NCBI GenBank assembly: GCA_027023145.1
Contig: JALVWV010000329.1
Span: 1 to 21,902 of the forward strand
Length of the DNA: 21,902 bases
Source: Campylobacteraceae bacterium
Lineage (GTDB): Bacteria; Campylobacterota; Campylobacteria; Campylobacterales; Sulfurovaceae
Direction of reading: 5' to 3'
Under the pieces are notes generated by a model. It had not been told where the DNA came from. It saw only the letters and a program-made list of their open reading frames with translations, and did not search any database. Below are positions 6,931 through 14,160 of this stretch, in pieces (the first letter of the stretch is position 1; every line of letters starts with the position of its first letter). Made by a program: the position numbers and the translations under genes.

Positions 6931-7577
6931 CAGACCAGCTTGTATCCGATGCCGCGCACGGCCTGGATCCGTTTGGGGTCGCCGAGTTTGGCGCGGATCT
7001 TGGAGATGATGACATCAAGGCTCTTCTGGGAACTGTCACTCATGACCGTCGAGGCGTTGATGAGTTGCTCCCGTGAGATGGCGATCCCTTGGGAGTGTAC
7101 CAGCTGAGAGAGGATCTCGAACTCCGCCGGAGTCAGCTGGAGCGCTTCTCCTTTGAAATAGATTGTCTCCCCTTTGGTCTCGAAGTCACTTTTGGGTGCC
7201 TGGGGGGCAGAGTCTCCTCGGGTTCGGCGGCGCAGGAGGGAGAGGATGCGGGCGTGGAGCTCCTTGGGGTCGTAGGGCTTGGGGAGGTAGTCGTCGGCGC
7301 CGAGCTCAAAGCTGGCGAGTTTGTCGTTGATGTCCGAGCGTGCCGAGGAGATGATGATGGGGATGTCGTACTTGCGGGCAGCCTCCTCGCACACCTCCAG
7401 CCCGTCCATCCCCGGTAGGGTCAGATCGAGGATCATCAGGTCGTAGTTGTAGACTCCGGCGCTTAAGCCCAGAAACGGGTCTTCGAAATTGGTCACCTGC
7501 ATATCAAACTGCGCCAAATACTCGGTCAACAGCTCGGCAAATTCCGGATCGTCTTCGATCATGAGGATTTTAGTCAT
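6930..7577 (-). CDS. OmpR/ArsR-type response regulator
   Basis: A 215-residue two-domain regulator. The receiver domain has the acidic pocket E8-D9-D10, phosphoacceptor D51 (LMILDLTLPGMDG), S78 and K100 (LPKPY). The C-terminal winged helix (about 120-215) ends EQLINASTVMSDSSQKSLDV followed by IISKIRAKLGDPKRIQAVRGIGYKLV, typical of the OmpR/PhoB DNA-binding domain. It should bind DNA after phosphorylation by the kinase encoded immediately downstream. The ATG has only a weak GGGAG upstream. The gene order regulator-kinase and the family match ArsR-ArsS pairs; targets cannot be read from the window. Confidence 0.9.
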   Translation of the reverse strand: MTKILMIEDDPEFAELLTEYLAQFDMQVTNFEDPFLGLSAGVYNYDLMILDLTLPGMDGLEVCEEAARKYDIPIIISSARSDINDKLASFELGADDYLPKPYDPKELHARILSLLRRRTRGDSAPQAPKSDFETKGETIYFKGEALQLTPAEFEILSQLVHSQGIAISREQLINASTVMSDSSQKSLDVIISKIRAKLGDPKRIQAVRGIGYKLV

Positions 7578-7719
7578 GGGGGCTCCCGTGATTGGTTATA
7601 TTTTTGTTTGTGTTATTGTAGCGGGTGGAGGTTAATTGTTGTCAAATGGGGAGTTTCTATTAAAATGTTATCACCATCTTCATGTGACGCTCCACATCGG
7701 CGGGAAATGGATATGCTAT

Positions 7720-8082
7720 TCATTTCACAATCCGCAGATCAGAAATATACCGAAAATCGCGGATGTTGTATGTCGAGAGAGGGAGGTTGTTGATGAGACA
7801 TGTGGCGGCAATAATGGCATCTTGAATTTTGGTTCCGTGTGAGAGGGCATGACGCTCGATGATTTGTGTGGCAAGCACCATGATTTCATGATCAACTTTC
7901 AAGAGCTTGAAACCTTGCAACTTGGCTTTGATCTCACGAAGATCCTGTTTGTTTTTCGCACCGACGAAGAGTTCCATCAGGACAATATGGTTGAGGTATG
8001 CGTTGGTTTTATCGAGAGTGAGGTTACCTTTGAGGCACTCGATGACGACGCACGTATCGACGAATATCTTATCGCCAGGCAT
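7720..8082 (-). CDS. vapC: VapC-type PIN-domain ribonuclease toxin
   Basis: A 120-residue PIN-domain protein. The conserved acidic residues are in place: D9 (FVDTCVVIECL), E37 (LMELFVGA), D88 (GTKIQDAIIAATC) and D109 near the end (STYNIRDFRYI). PIN toxins of VapBC modules cleave RNA, often initiator tRNA or rRNA, when free of antitoxin. Its start lies 14 nt inside the antitoxin gene, the usual translational coupling. The 142 bp between this gene and the response regulator hold no further gene. Assignment to VapC is by motif and gene pair; the RNA target is unknown. Confidence 0.85.
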   Translation of the reverse strand: MPGDKIFVDTCVVIECLKGNLTLDKTNAYLNHIVLMELFVGAKNKQDLREIKAKLQGFKLLKVDHEIMVLATQIIERHALSHGTKIQDAIIAATCLINNLPLSTYNIRDFRYISDLRIVK

Positions 8083-8347
8083 GTTCTCTCAACTCTGTTG
8101 CAAAACGCTTGACATCATCGACCTCTTGAAAAGGTCTGTATTCGGGATCTTCTTCGAGCCCATAGTCCAGCGTCGTAGCATTTTGATCCGGGTTGCGGAC
8201 GGGGTAGGAGAGCCAGTCGGATTCTTTGCGCAGAAACTGTTTCAGGAGATCGGTGAGGAGATCGCTGGCCTGCACCTGCTTCCGTGCAATATAGTCGGTA
8301 AGCTCCTGCTCCAAACGCACATCGCTGATTTGAATGTTGAGTTGCAT
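8069..8347 (-). CDS. vapB: Antitoxin of the VapBC-type pair
   Basis: A 92-residue protein with a predicted N-terminal beta strand and helices (MQLNIQISDVRLEQELTDYI, then ARKQVQASDLLTDLLKQFL), resembling a ribbon-helix-helix or VapB-like DNA-binding segment. An acidic C-terminal half (about 45-92) would bind the toxin. It is the first gene of the pair and overlaps vapC by 14 nt. AGGAGA at good spacing supports the ATG at 8347. Antitoxins of this kind usually repress their own promoter; the -10 box is at 8375-8380. The label antitoxin depends on the neighbour, as the sequence alone is not diagnostic. Confidence 0.72.
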   Translation of the reverse strand: MQLNIQISDVRLEQELTDYIARKQVQASDLLTDLLKQFLRKESDWLSYPVRNPDQNATTLDYGLEEDPEYRPFQEVDDVKRFATELREHAWR

Positions 8348-8374
8348 GGGATTCTCCTGAATACTTCTACGGTG

Positions 8375-8380
8375 ATTATA
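8375..8380 (-). promoter_or_regulatory. -10 box, vapBC promoter
   Basis: TATAAT on the minus strand in the context TGCTATAATCAC, 28 nt before the antitoxin ATG. The same GCTATAAT core precedes several other toxin-antitoxin genes of this window. Confidence 0.5.
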
Positions 8381-8409
8381 GCATATTTTGAAATAACATG
8401 AGCACCAGA

Positions 8410-9195
8410 TTACTCAAACGCCTTGCGCATATACGGCACAATCTCCTCAAAGCCATATGCCCCGTCCGTAAAATATTCAAACGCGATCGCCCCCTGATAG
8501 ATGAGCATATCGGTGCCGTCTTTGGTGGGCTCGTTGTGGGCTTTGGCCAGAGCCAGGAAGAGAGTTTCGCGGCCGTAGATGACGTCGATGCAGGCTTGGG
8601 CACCCGGAAGGAGAGGGGTCAGGAGGTGTTCTGGGGCGGGGAGGTGGTCGTCGGTGAGACCGGCGGAGGTCATGTTGATGATGAGATCATACGTGTCGGG
8701 CTTGAAGTCGTCGAAGGTATAGCACGCAAAGCCCTGATCGATGAATTTCTCCAACCGTGGGGCGCTGCGGTTGAGGATTGTGACATCGTAGCCGTGGTCG
8801 CGCAGAATCACGGCGGTCGACTGGGCAGTGCCCCCGGCTCCGAGGAAGAGGACACGACGGCCGTCAAAGGGTGCAATGGCTCGGAGGAAGCCGGGGGCGT
8901 CGGTGTTGTAGCCGTGGAGCTTTCCATCGCGTTCGACGATGGTGTTGACGGCGCCTACCTGCCGGGCAAACGGATCGAGTTCGTCGCAGGCAGCAAAGGC
9001 GGCTTCTTTGTGGGGGACGGTGATGTTGGCGCCTTTGAGTCCGAGGGCGAAGAAGGTTTCACGCAGCTTTTTGCCATCTTCGAGCTGGTAGCGGCCGTAG
9101 CACCCCTCAAAGCCTAAACCTCGGAAAGCGTAATTGTGCATCAGTGGGGAGCGGGAGTGGGAGACGGGGTTGCCGAAAATCGTAAAAAGGTTCAT
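8410..9195 (-). CDS. aroE: Shikimate dehydrogenase
   Basis: AroE reduces 3-dehydroshikimate to shikimate with NADPH. The 261-residue product has the substrate-binding motif SHSRSP (12-17), NITVPHK with the catalytic lysine K63, NTDAPGF with D99, the NADP-binding loop LGAGGTAQS (118-126), NMTSAGL and the C-terminal YQGAIAFEYF. Length is usual. I chose the ATG at 9195, since the 25 residues upstream in frame are encoded by heptamer repeats. The ribosome binding site (AAGG) and start codon lie in a perfect 10-bp inverted repeat (9184-9209), which could limit initiation. In Campylobacter, as I recall, aroE follows the SPOR gene; here trpE and repeats lie between them. Confidence 0.93.
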   Translation of the reverse strand: MNLFTIFGNPVSHSRSPLMHNYAFRGLGFEGCYGRYQLEDGKKLRETFFALGLKGANITVPHKEAAFAACDELDPFARQVGAVNTIVERDGKLHGYNTDAPGFLRAIAPFDGRRVLFLGAGGTAQSTAVILRDHGYDVTILNRSAPRLEKFIDQGFACYTFDDFKPDTYDLIINMTSAGLTDDHLPAPEHLLTPLLPGAQACIDVIYGRETLFLALAKAHNEPTKDGTDMLIYQGAIAFEYFTDGAYGFEEIVPYMRKAFE

Positions 9196-9209
9196 GACCG
9201 AACCTTTTT
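9184..9209 (-). promoter_or_regulatory. Hairpin occluding the aroE translation start
   Basis: AAAAAGGTTC (9184-9193) and GAACCTTTTT (9200-9209) form a perfect 10-bp stem with a 6-base loop. On the aroE mRNA one arm contains the AAGG ribosome binding site and the other contains codons 2-5. The loop and stem edge hold the AUG. If it folds, initiation would be blocked or temperature dependent; this effect is inferred. Confidence 0.55.
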
Positions 9210-9211
9210 GA

Positions 9212-9244
9212 GTGAGGAGTGAGGAGTGAGGAGTGAGGAGTGGA
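9212..9244. repeat. GTGAGGA heptamer array
   Basis: Four perfect tandem copies of GTGAGGA followed by a partial copy, immediately upstream of aroE. They resemble the short heptanucleotide tandem repeats described in cyanobacteria. Confidence 0.8.
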
Positions 9245-9248
9245 GTCG

Positions 9249-9271
9249 CGTAGGGTGTGCAATAGCACACC
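9249..9271. repeat. Solo end of the fold-back repeat
   Basis: CGTAGGGTGTGCAATAGCAC plus ACC forms a hairpin (GGTGTGC/GCACACC) and matches the ends of the large fold-back repeats at 9378 and 9504 almost exactly. It lies between the two heptamer arrays. Confidence 0.7.
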
Positions 9272-9286
9272 AGAAAATGTTAGAGA

Positions 9287-9314
9287 GTGGGTAGTGGGTA
9301 GTGGGTAGTGGGTA
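9287..9314. repeat. GTGGGTA heptamer array
   Basis: Four perfect tandem copies of GTGGGTA, a heptamer related to GTGAGGA. No gene is supported in 9196-9540: a short minus-strand reading frame here merely translates the repeats. Confidence 0.8.
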
Positions 9315-9377
9315 GGTTATTTGCATGGATGTGTTCCTTGTTTGGAATCGGAGGCTTGTCCTTGAATGTGCTGATGC

Positions 9378-9528
9378 GCGTAGGGTGTGCAATTGCACAC
9401 CTTTCAACGGTTACTTTTTCGGAAGCGGAGACTTCAGTCCCGCCAAAAGGTTACATAACATAGCAATCTCAGGGTGAGGCTGAAGCCTTCACTTCCAGAT
9501 TTTGGTGTGCTGTTGCACACCCTACGTG
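9378..9528. repeat. Large fold-back repeat, copy B
   Basis: About 151 bp, homologous to 4363-4530. The ends GCGTAGGGTGTGCAATTGCA (left) and GGTGTGCTGTTGCACACCCT (right) are inverted repeats of each other and each is itself a hairpin. The core holds GGAAGCGGAGACTTCAGTCC and its imperfect inverse AGGCTGAAGCCTTCACTTCC. It ends 13 bp from the trpE stop codon. It could act as a bidirectional mRNA-end structure. Confidence 0.75.
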
Positions 9529-9540
9529 ACACTCCTGATT

Positions 9541-10947
9541 CTAAAGGCTCTCCATTTCCTTGAGTGTGGCGATAAGTGCCATAAGCTTGTTGCGCACTTC
9601 CAGCTCTTCCAGTTCGGGTACCGAGTCGGCGACGACGCCGGCTCCGGCCTGGAGGGTGATGCGATCAGCTTGGAGGAGGGCGGTACGGATGGTGATGGCG
9701 GAGTCCATGTCTCCGGTGAAGGAGAAGTAGCCCACGGCGCCGGAATAGAAGCCCCGCTTGAGCCCCTCGAAGCGGGCGATGAGCTCCATCGCCATGATCT
9801 TGGGGGCACCGGTCATGGTGCCGGCGGTAAACGTCGCACGGAAGAGGTCAAACATATCCTTGTCCTCGGCGATCTGGGCGACGACGTCGCTGACCATGTG
9901 CATGACGTGGGAGTATTTTTCGACGCGCATCATGTCGGGGACGGTGACGGTGCCGGTTTGGGCGACGCGGCTGACGTCGTTGCGTCCGAGATCGATGAGC
10001 ATGAGGTGCTCGGCGCGTTCTTTGGGGTCGGCGAGCATCTCCTGTTCGAGCTCGTGGTCGCGCTGGGGGGTGTCGCCGCGCTTGCGGGTACCGGCGATGG
10101 GGCGCAGGAGGATCTCTCCGTCGGTCAGGCGCACCATCACCTCCGGGCTCGAGCCACAGATGGCGAAGTCTTCGTACTCGAGGAGGAAGAGGTAAGGGGA
10201 GGGGTTTTTGGAGCGCAACACCCGGTAGAAACTGAGCGGATCGATCTGTCCGTGCTGGGTGTAGCGGTTGGAGGGGAGCATCTGAAACACATCCCCGGCG
10301 CGGATGTGTTCCTTGGCTTCACGGACGATTTCCATGTAGCGCTCAGCGTCGATGGCAAATTCCCCTTCGCCCTCGAGGACAACTGGCTGGAGAGGAAGAG
10401 GCTGGTGAGGCTGGGTTAGGAGCGCTTCGACGGCGATGAGCATCTTGGGGTAGGTGTCGTCGGGATCGATGAAGGTTAGCCGGGCGCTCTTGTGCGAAAA
10501 GCCGATGATCAACTTGGGGCGGATGAGATCGAGATCGGGGGTCTGGAGGGTGTCCTTGAGCCCATCCATGCTCTCATGTAGGGTGGGTTCGAAGACTTTG
10601 ACCATGTCGTAGCCGATGAACCCGATGAATCCATCGACGAAGCCAAATCCTGCCTCACGTGCCATCACATGGTACGGTTCGGGGTCGATCGCGCGGTAGT
10701 AGCGCTGGAGGAAGGTAAACGGATCATCCTCGATCGTCTCCGAGTGCCCCTTGGCATCGATATAGTGGCTGACACCGTCACGGTAGCTGAGGCGCTCTTT
10801 GGCGCCGATGGCGATGAAGCTGAAGTTGCCATCTTCGGTATTGACGACGCTCTCAAACAGCATCGTGATCTCATCGGGGAAGAGCGCCTTGATCTCCCCG
10901 TAGAGGGCGACGGGGGTAAGCTGGTCAAACAGGTGGGAGCGGATCAT
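9541..10947 (-). CDS. trpE: Anthranilate synthase component I
   Basis: TrpE forms anthranilate from chorismate using ammonia from TrpG, the first step of tryptophan synthesis. The 468-residue protein has the N-terminal feedback-site motif LFES (30-33, usually LLES), NPSPYLF, LRPIAGTRKRGDTP, DPKERAEHLMLIDLGRNDVS, EKYSHVMHMVS and FTAGTMTGAPK, all signatures of the chorismate-binding domain. The feedback motif and full N-terminal domain favour TrpE over PabB. It begins 3 nt after the SPOR gene stop. No trpG or other trp gene is in the window, so the rest of the pathway lies elsewhere. Confidence 0.88.
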   Translation of the reverse strand: MIRSHLFDQLTPVALYGEIKALFPDEITMLFESVVNTEDGNFSFIAIGAKERLSYRDGVSHYIDAKGHSETIEDDPFTFLQRYYRAIDPEPYHVMAREAGFGFVDGFIGFIGYDMVKVFEPTLHESMDGLKDTLQTPDLDLIRPKLIIGFSHKSARLTFIDPDDTYPKMLIAVEALLTQPHQPLPLQPVVLEGEGEFAIDAERYMEIVREAKEHIRAGDVFQMLPSNRYTQHGQIDPLSFYRVLRSKNPSPYLFLLEYEDFAICGSSPEVMVRLTDGEILLRPIAGTRKRGDTPQRDHELEQEMLADPKERAEHLMLIDLGRNDVSRVAQTGTVTVPDMMRVEKYSHVMHMVSDVVAQIAEDKDMFDLFRATFTAGTMTGAPKIMAMELIARFEGLKRGFYSGAVGYFSFTGDMDSAITIRTALLQADRITLQAGAGVVADSVPELEELEVRNKLMALIATLKEMESL

Positions 10948-10950
10948 GGC

Positions 10951-11625
10951 TTAAAACTTGACGATGAGACCGTCGACACCAATTTTCTGCTTGACGATAG
11001 GGAGGGCGGCTTTGGCTTCGTTGTAGCTATCATAGGGTCCGACACGGACGCGACGAATACCTCGGGTAGTTTTGGTAATGAAGGTGAACCCAGCATCTTT
11101 GAGCTTCTGCATGAATTTTGGACTGGGGGCACGCTTGAATGCTCCGACTTGGATATAATAAATTGGCTGATCTGCGGTCTTAATCAGCTGACCTCTGGCG
11201 GAAACCGAGGGTGTTGTTTGAGCAGGAGTTGCGGGCTGAGTTGGTGTGGTGTCGGGCATGGGAACGGGCACGGAAACAGGTACGGAAACGGGCTTTGGTT
11301 TTGGTTTGGGCTTCGGTTTCGGCTTGGGGGCAGGAGTGGTGGGTGTTGCAGGTGTTTCAGTCGGAGTGGGTGTTAGAGGAGGCATGTCGCTATTGCTGGG
11401 CTCCAAGGGAGTGAGTGCCGGATCAAGGGGTTGGGTTTGGTTGTGGGAAGGGGAAGACTCCGGTAGCGTCTCCTGATCGGATGACCCAAAGAGCAATGCC
11501 CACAAAATAAGCCCCACGATCAACACGACAATGGCCAGAGCAACAACACTCAGAAGGGTTTTTGATCCAGAGTTTCCAGGTTCGGGTTCGCCGATGATCA
11601 GGTCATCTAAATTATGGTCATTCAT
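10951..11625 (-). CDS. SPOR-domain membrane protein with KP-rich spacer
   Basis: A 224-residue bitopic membrane protein: short acidic cytoplasmic tail (1-20), one transmembrane helix (about 24-46), a proline-rich periplasmic spacer (about 55-140) including six KP repeats at 101-112, and a C-terminal SPOR domain (about 154-222; YYIQVGAFKRAPSPKFMQKL, then VRVGPYDSYNEAKAAL). SPOR domains bind denuded peptidoglycan at division sites, so a role in septation or cell-wall remodelling is likely. I chose the ATG at 11625 (AAGGG upstream); the longer frame has no transmembrane-compatible N-terminus. A SPOR gene beside the DUF1882 gene is conserved in Campylobacter as far as I recall. Confidence 0.85.
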   Translation of the reverse strand: MNDHNLDDLIIGEPEPGNSGSKTLLSVVALAIVVLIVGLILWALLFGSSDQETLPESSPSHNQTQPLDPALTPLEPSNSDMPPLTPTPTETPATPTTPAPKPKPKPKPKPKPVSVPVSVPVPMPDTTPTQPATPAQTTPSVSARGQLIKTADQPIYYIQVGAFKRAPSPKFMQKLKDAGFTFITKTTRGIRRVRVGPYDSYNEAKAALPIVKQKIGVDGLIVKF

Positions 11626-11656
11626 CCAGGGTACCCTTATTATTTGATTTGAAGTG

Positions 11657-11662
11657 ATTATA
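11657..11662 (-). promoter_or_regulatory. -10 box, SPOR-trpE promoter
   Basis: TATAAT on the minus strand (TTGCTATAATCACT), 32 nt before the SPOR gene ATG and just after the DUF1882-like stop codon. It would drive SPOR and trpE separately from glyA. Confidence 0.5.
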
Positions 11663-11683
11663 GCAAAAGGTAAATTAAGGGTA

Positions 11684-12208
11684 CTAACCGTAGGGTATCG
11701 TGAGGATATTCCACCCCTCAGGTAGGCTGGGATCGGGAAGGATTTTCCAGCTGCGGGGGAGCGCCTCTTCGAGAGAGGCTGAGAGTTCGCGGGCGAAAGC
11801 ATACAGAGAGGTGATTGGCTGCAGGGAGCAGGGGAGGATGAGTAGACGGATCGTCTCACTCCGCCCGCGAAAAACCGTGTAGTCGGTGATCCTCTGCTGG
11901 TGCATGAGGTGTTCAAACAGGTGGACAAATCGCTCGGGGGATGTTCCGTCATAGATGAAGACAATGCCTGAACCCTCCCCGGCGTATGTCAGAGGGAGTG
12001 CCAGCGTCTGAATCCCCGCGAGATGCTCGCGGATGCTGCGATCGTCAAGCGGACGGTCGACGCGGGCAAAGCGGGAATAGAGTGTCCGACCGTCGTGTTC
12101 GGTTCGGGAGACGATGGAGGGGTGTTTGCGGTAATGGTATGCCGGGGTGGCCGCCAGTGAACGGACGGCCTTGGCAAAAGTAGGGAAATCAGTAGATGGG
12201 GCGATCAT
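11684..12208 (-). CDS. Conserved hypothetical protein, DUF1882-like
   Basis: A 174-residue soluble protein without signal peptide or membrane helix. The segment YHYRKHPSIVSRTEHDGRTL (24-43) with the following YSRFARVDRPLDD resembles the YIK-x-IVNKIEHEGR-x-FDKFERI region that I recall for DUF1882 proteins of Helicobacter and Campylobacter. Its place directly after glyA is also the same. Function is unknown. The start overlaps the glyA 3' end by 20 nt and has no ribosome binding site of its own, indicating coupled translation with glyA. Confidence 0.75.
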   Translation of the reverse strand: MIAPSTDFPTFAKAVRSLAATPAYHYRKHPSIVSRTEHDGRTLYSRFARVDRPLDDRSIREHLAGIQTLALPLTYAGEGSGIVFIYDGTSPERFVHLFEHLMHQQRITDYTVFRGRSETIRLLILPCSLQPITSLYAFARELSASLEEALPRSWKILPDPSLPEGWNILTIPYG

Positions 12209-13439
12209 AGATCACAAACTGGCGGGCGAGGGTGGTCATCTCCTCTTTGACTCTGGCGTGGAGTTCTGCGTCGTTGACGTGGTCGAGGACATCGGCGATG
12301 CGGGTGGCGATGGTCTCAAACTCAGCCTCTTTCATTCCACGACGGGTGAGCGCCGGGGAGCCGATGCGGATTCCGCTGGTGACAAATGGGCTGCGGGTCT
12401 CACCGGGGACGGTGTTTTTGTTGACGGTGATCCCGGCAGCTCCGAGTGCTGCGTCGGCATCCTTGCCGCTGAAGTCTTTGTCGAGGAAGCTCACCAGCAC
12501 GAGGTGGTTGTCCGTCCCGCCGCTGACGATGTCGTAACCGCGCTCCATGAGGACACGGGCGAGGACTTGAGCGTTGGCTTTGACCTGCCGGGCATACGCT
12601 TTCCACTCGGGGGCGAGGTTGTGCTTGAACCCGACGGCTTTGGCGGCGATGACGTGTACCAGCGGGCCGCCTTGGAGGCCGGGGAAGATGGCGGAATTGA
12701 TCTTCTTAGCGATCGCTTCGTCGTTGGTCATGATGATCCCGCCCCGGGGGCCAGCGAGAGTCTTGTGGGTGGTGGTGGTGACGACATCAGCATGGGGGAA
12801 GGGGCTGGGGTGCTCACCAGCTGCGACAAGTCCGGCGATGTGGGCAATGTCGGCAAACAGGTAGGCGCCCACCGCATCGGCAATTTCACGGAATTTGGCG
12901 AAGTCGATCTCCCGGGCATACGCCGAAGCACCGCAGACGATGATATTAGGCTGAGTGATCTTGGCGATCTCCATGACCTTGTCGTAGTCGATTCGGCCAT
13001 CGAGCTCGACGCCGTAGGTGAAACTGTGGTAGTTTTTGCCCGAGAAACTGGGCTTGGAGCCATGTGTCAAGTGTCCGCCGTGACTCAGATCCATTCCGAG
13101 GATCTTGTCCCCGGCTTTGATGAGGGCAGCATAGACTGCACCGTTGGCCTGGGAGCCGGAGTGGGGCTGGACATTGACGTATTCGCAGCCGAAGAGCTCT
13201 TTGGCGCGGTCGATCGCCAGCTGTTCGACGGTATCGGCAAATTCGCACCCGCCGTAGTAGCGCTTGGCGGGGTACCCTTCGGCGTATTTGTTGGTCAGCA
13301 CCGATCCCATCGCCTCCATGACGTCAGGGAAGGTGAAGTTCTCGGAAGCGATCATCTCGAGGTGATCGGTCTGGCGCTCCAGCTCGGAGGCAATCGCCGC
13401 ATAGACCTCAGGATCGAACGATTCAATGGCGTAGCTCAT
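12189..13439 (-). CDS. glyA: Serine hydroxymethyltransferase
   Basis: GlyA interconverts serine and glycine with tetrahydrofolate, supplying one-carbon units. The 416-residue product has the typical N-terminal SENF, YAEGYPAKRYYGG (52-64), HSGSQAN (93-99), DLSHGGHLTHG (117-127), and the PLP-binding motif TTTTHKTLAGPRGG with K226. Length is standard. The ATG at 13439 has AAGGA at 6 nt, and a TATAAT box lies 32 nt upstream, so glyA has its own promoter. In Campylobacter and Helicobacter glyA lies next to lysS; here about 3 kb of accessory genes separate them. Confidence 0.95.
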   Translation of the reverse strand: MSYAIESFDPEVYAAIASELERQTDHLEMIASENFTFPDVMEAMGSVLTNKYAEGYPAKRYYGGCEFADTVEQLAIDRAKELFGCEYVNVQPHSGSQANGAVYAALIKAGDKILGMDLSHGGHLTHGSKPSFSGKNYHSFTYGVELDGRIDYDKVMEIAKITQPNIIVCGASAYAREIDFAKFREIADAVGAYLFADIAHIAGLVAAGEHPSPFPHADVVTTTTHKTLAGPRGGIIMTNDEAIAKKINSAIFPGLQGGPLVHVIAAKAVGFKHNLAPEWKAYARQVKANAQVLARVLMERGYDIVSGGTDNHLVLVSFLDKDFSGKDADAALGAAGITVNKNTVPGETRSPFVTSGIRIGSPALTRRGMKEAEFETIATRIADVLDHVNDAELHARVKEEMTTLARQFVIYDRPIY

Positions 13440-13470
13440 GGTAGTCCTTGGATGTGGTTTGGTAAGTGCA

Positions 13471-13476
13471 ATTATA
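13471..13476 (-). promoter_or_regulatory. -10 box, glyA promoter
   Basis: TATAAT on the minus strand in the context AACTATAATTGCAC, upstream of glyA and downstream of REP-like copy 1. It lets glyA be transcribed independently of the accessory genes behind it. Confidence 0.6.
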
Positions 13477-13518
13477 GTTAAAATTGCTTAGATGGGTGCT
13501 ATGCGTCTGAGTCGGTTT

Positions 13519-13590
13519 CCCTCGTTCCGACTGTCTCGGTCGGAATGTCATAGCTTGGTTATTGTTGCACTTGCATTTCTTCCGTTGTGC
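13519..13590. repeat. REP/BIME-like repeat, copy 1 (partial)
   Basis: Starts CCTCGTTCCGACTGTCTCGG with the following TCGGAATG, then the shared TCATAGCTTGGTTAT core. The right-hand GTTCCCACGC hairpin of the full element is degraded. It lies between glyA and the first toxin gene. Confidence 0.75.
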
Positions 13591-13601
13591 TGCGCCCTTT
13601 T

Positions 13602-13892
13602 TTACGTTAGCCTCTCTCTAATTTTGTCCGGGTCTTGTCTTTCATCCAAAACAGCATATATCCAAATCACATCCTTATCAATTTTGTAGTAAATCGTATA
13701 GGGGAAACGCTTTGAGTAGAGTGCATGAAACCCAAATTTTATCGGGTGGATACCCGCAAAAAGATGCAACGATTCGATATCGGCACTGATACCATCGAGA
13801 AAATAGTCGCCTGCTCCATATTGCAAAGATTCATAAAAAAGCACGCCTTTTAGGATGTCTTCCTGTGCTTCGTCAAGAATCTCTATATGCAT
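13602..13892 (-). CDS. RelE/ParE-superfamily toxin
   Basis: A 96-residue protein with the order of features of ParE/RelE toxins: N-terminal helices (EAQEDILKGVLFYESLQYGA), a middle GFHALYSKRFPYTIYYKID strand pair, and a C-terminal strand with VIWIYAVLDERQDPDKIRER. Such toxins inhibit gyrase (ParE) or cleave mRNA on ribosomes (RelE); the sequence does not decide which. I chose the ATG at 13892 because the 12 extra upstream residues would be encoded within the antitoxin gene. The 20-nt overlap with the antitoxin indicates coupled translation. Confidence 0.82.
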   Translation of the reverse strand: MHIEILDEAQEDILKGVLFYESLQYGAGDYFLDGISADIESLHLFAGIHPIKFGFHALYSKRFPYTIYYKIDKDVIWIYAVLDERQDPDKIRERLT

Positions 13893-14094
13893 CCAATGCC
13901 TCACGTACATTTTGTTTGGCTTCTTCAAAAGGGATAAAGTTGCTTGTGTTTTTTTGAGCTCTTTGCTTCAGGACTTCTTCATGCCACGCAGATACAGGAT
14001 ACTCCAGATTATCACGATCGAAGCTTGCCCAGAGCTCCTCCATGAGGGCTAAACGCTCTTTGGCTGACATATGGACTATATCGTTTTTGGACAT
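13873..14094 (-). CDS. Addiction-module antitoxin (Unstab_antitox / TIGR02574-like)
   Basis: A 73-residue protein with the motif MSAKERLALMEELWASF and the conserved later W (SAWHEEVLKQR), which are characteristic of the short addiction-module component family paired with RelE/ParE toxins. It precedes and overlaps the toxin gene by 20 nt. AAGGAG at good spacing supports the ATG at 14094, and TATAAT lies 24 nt upstream. It should neutralise the toxin and may repress the operon. Confidence 0.85.
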   Translation of the reverse strand: MSKNDIVHMSAKERLALMEELWASFDRDNLEYPVSAWHEEVLKQRAQKNTSNFIPFEEAKQNVREALDAYRDS

Positions 14095-14117
14095 GGATGC
14101 TCCTTTTGCTTTTTGTC

Positions 14118-14123
14118 ATTATA
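14118..14123 (-). promoter_or_regulatory. -10 box, toxin-antitoxin operon
   Basis: TATAAT on the minus strand in GTGCTATAATGACAAAAAGC. The surrounding 40 bp are nearly the same as those upstream of the MNT gene (14640-14680). Confidence 0.6.
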
Positions 14124-14160
14124 GCACAAAAAAGTATCTCGTATTCCAGCTCATCCCTGA

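Noticed and set aside
9192..9407. 71-codon minus-strand frame with PLPTTHYPL and SSLLTPHSSL
   Set aside because: It merely translates the heptamer arrays and the fold-back ends; no start signal and no protein-like composition.
12147..13481. 444-codon plus-strand frame opposite glyA, and similar ones opposite aroE, trpE and lysS
   Set aside because: glyA, aroE, trpE and lysS are certain from motifs; the opposite frames are by-products of codon bias.
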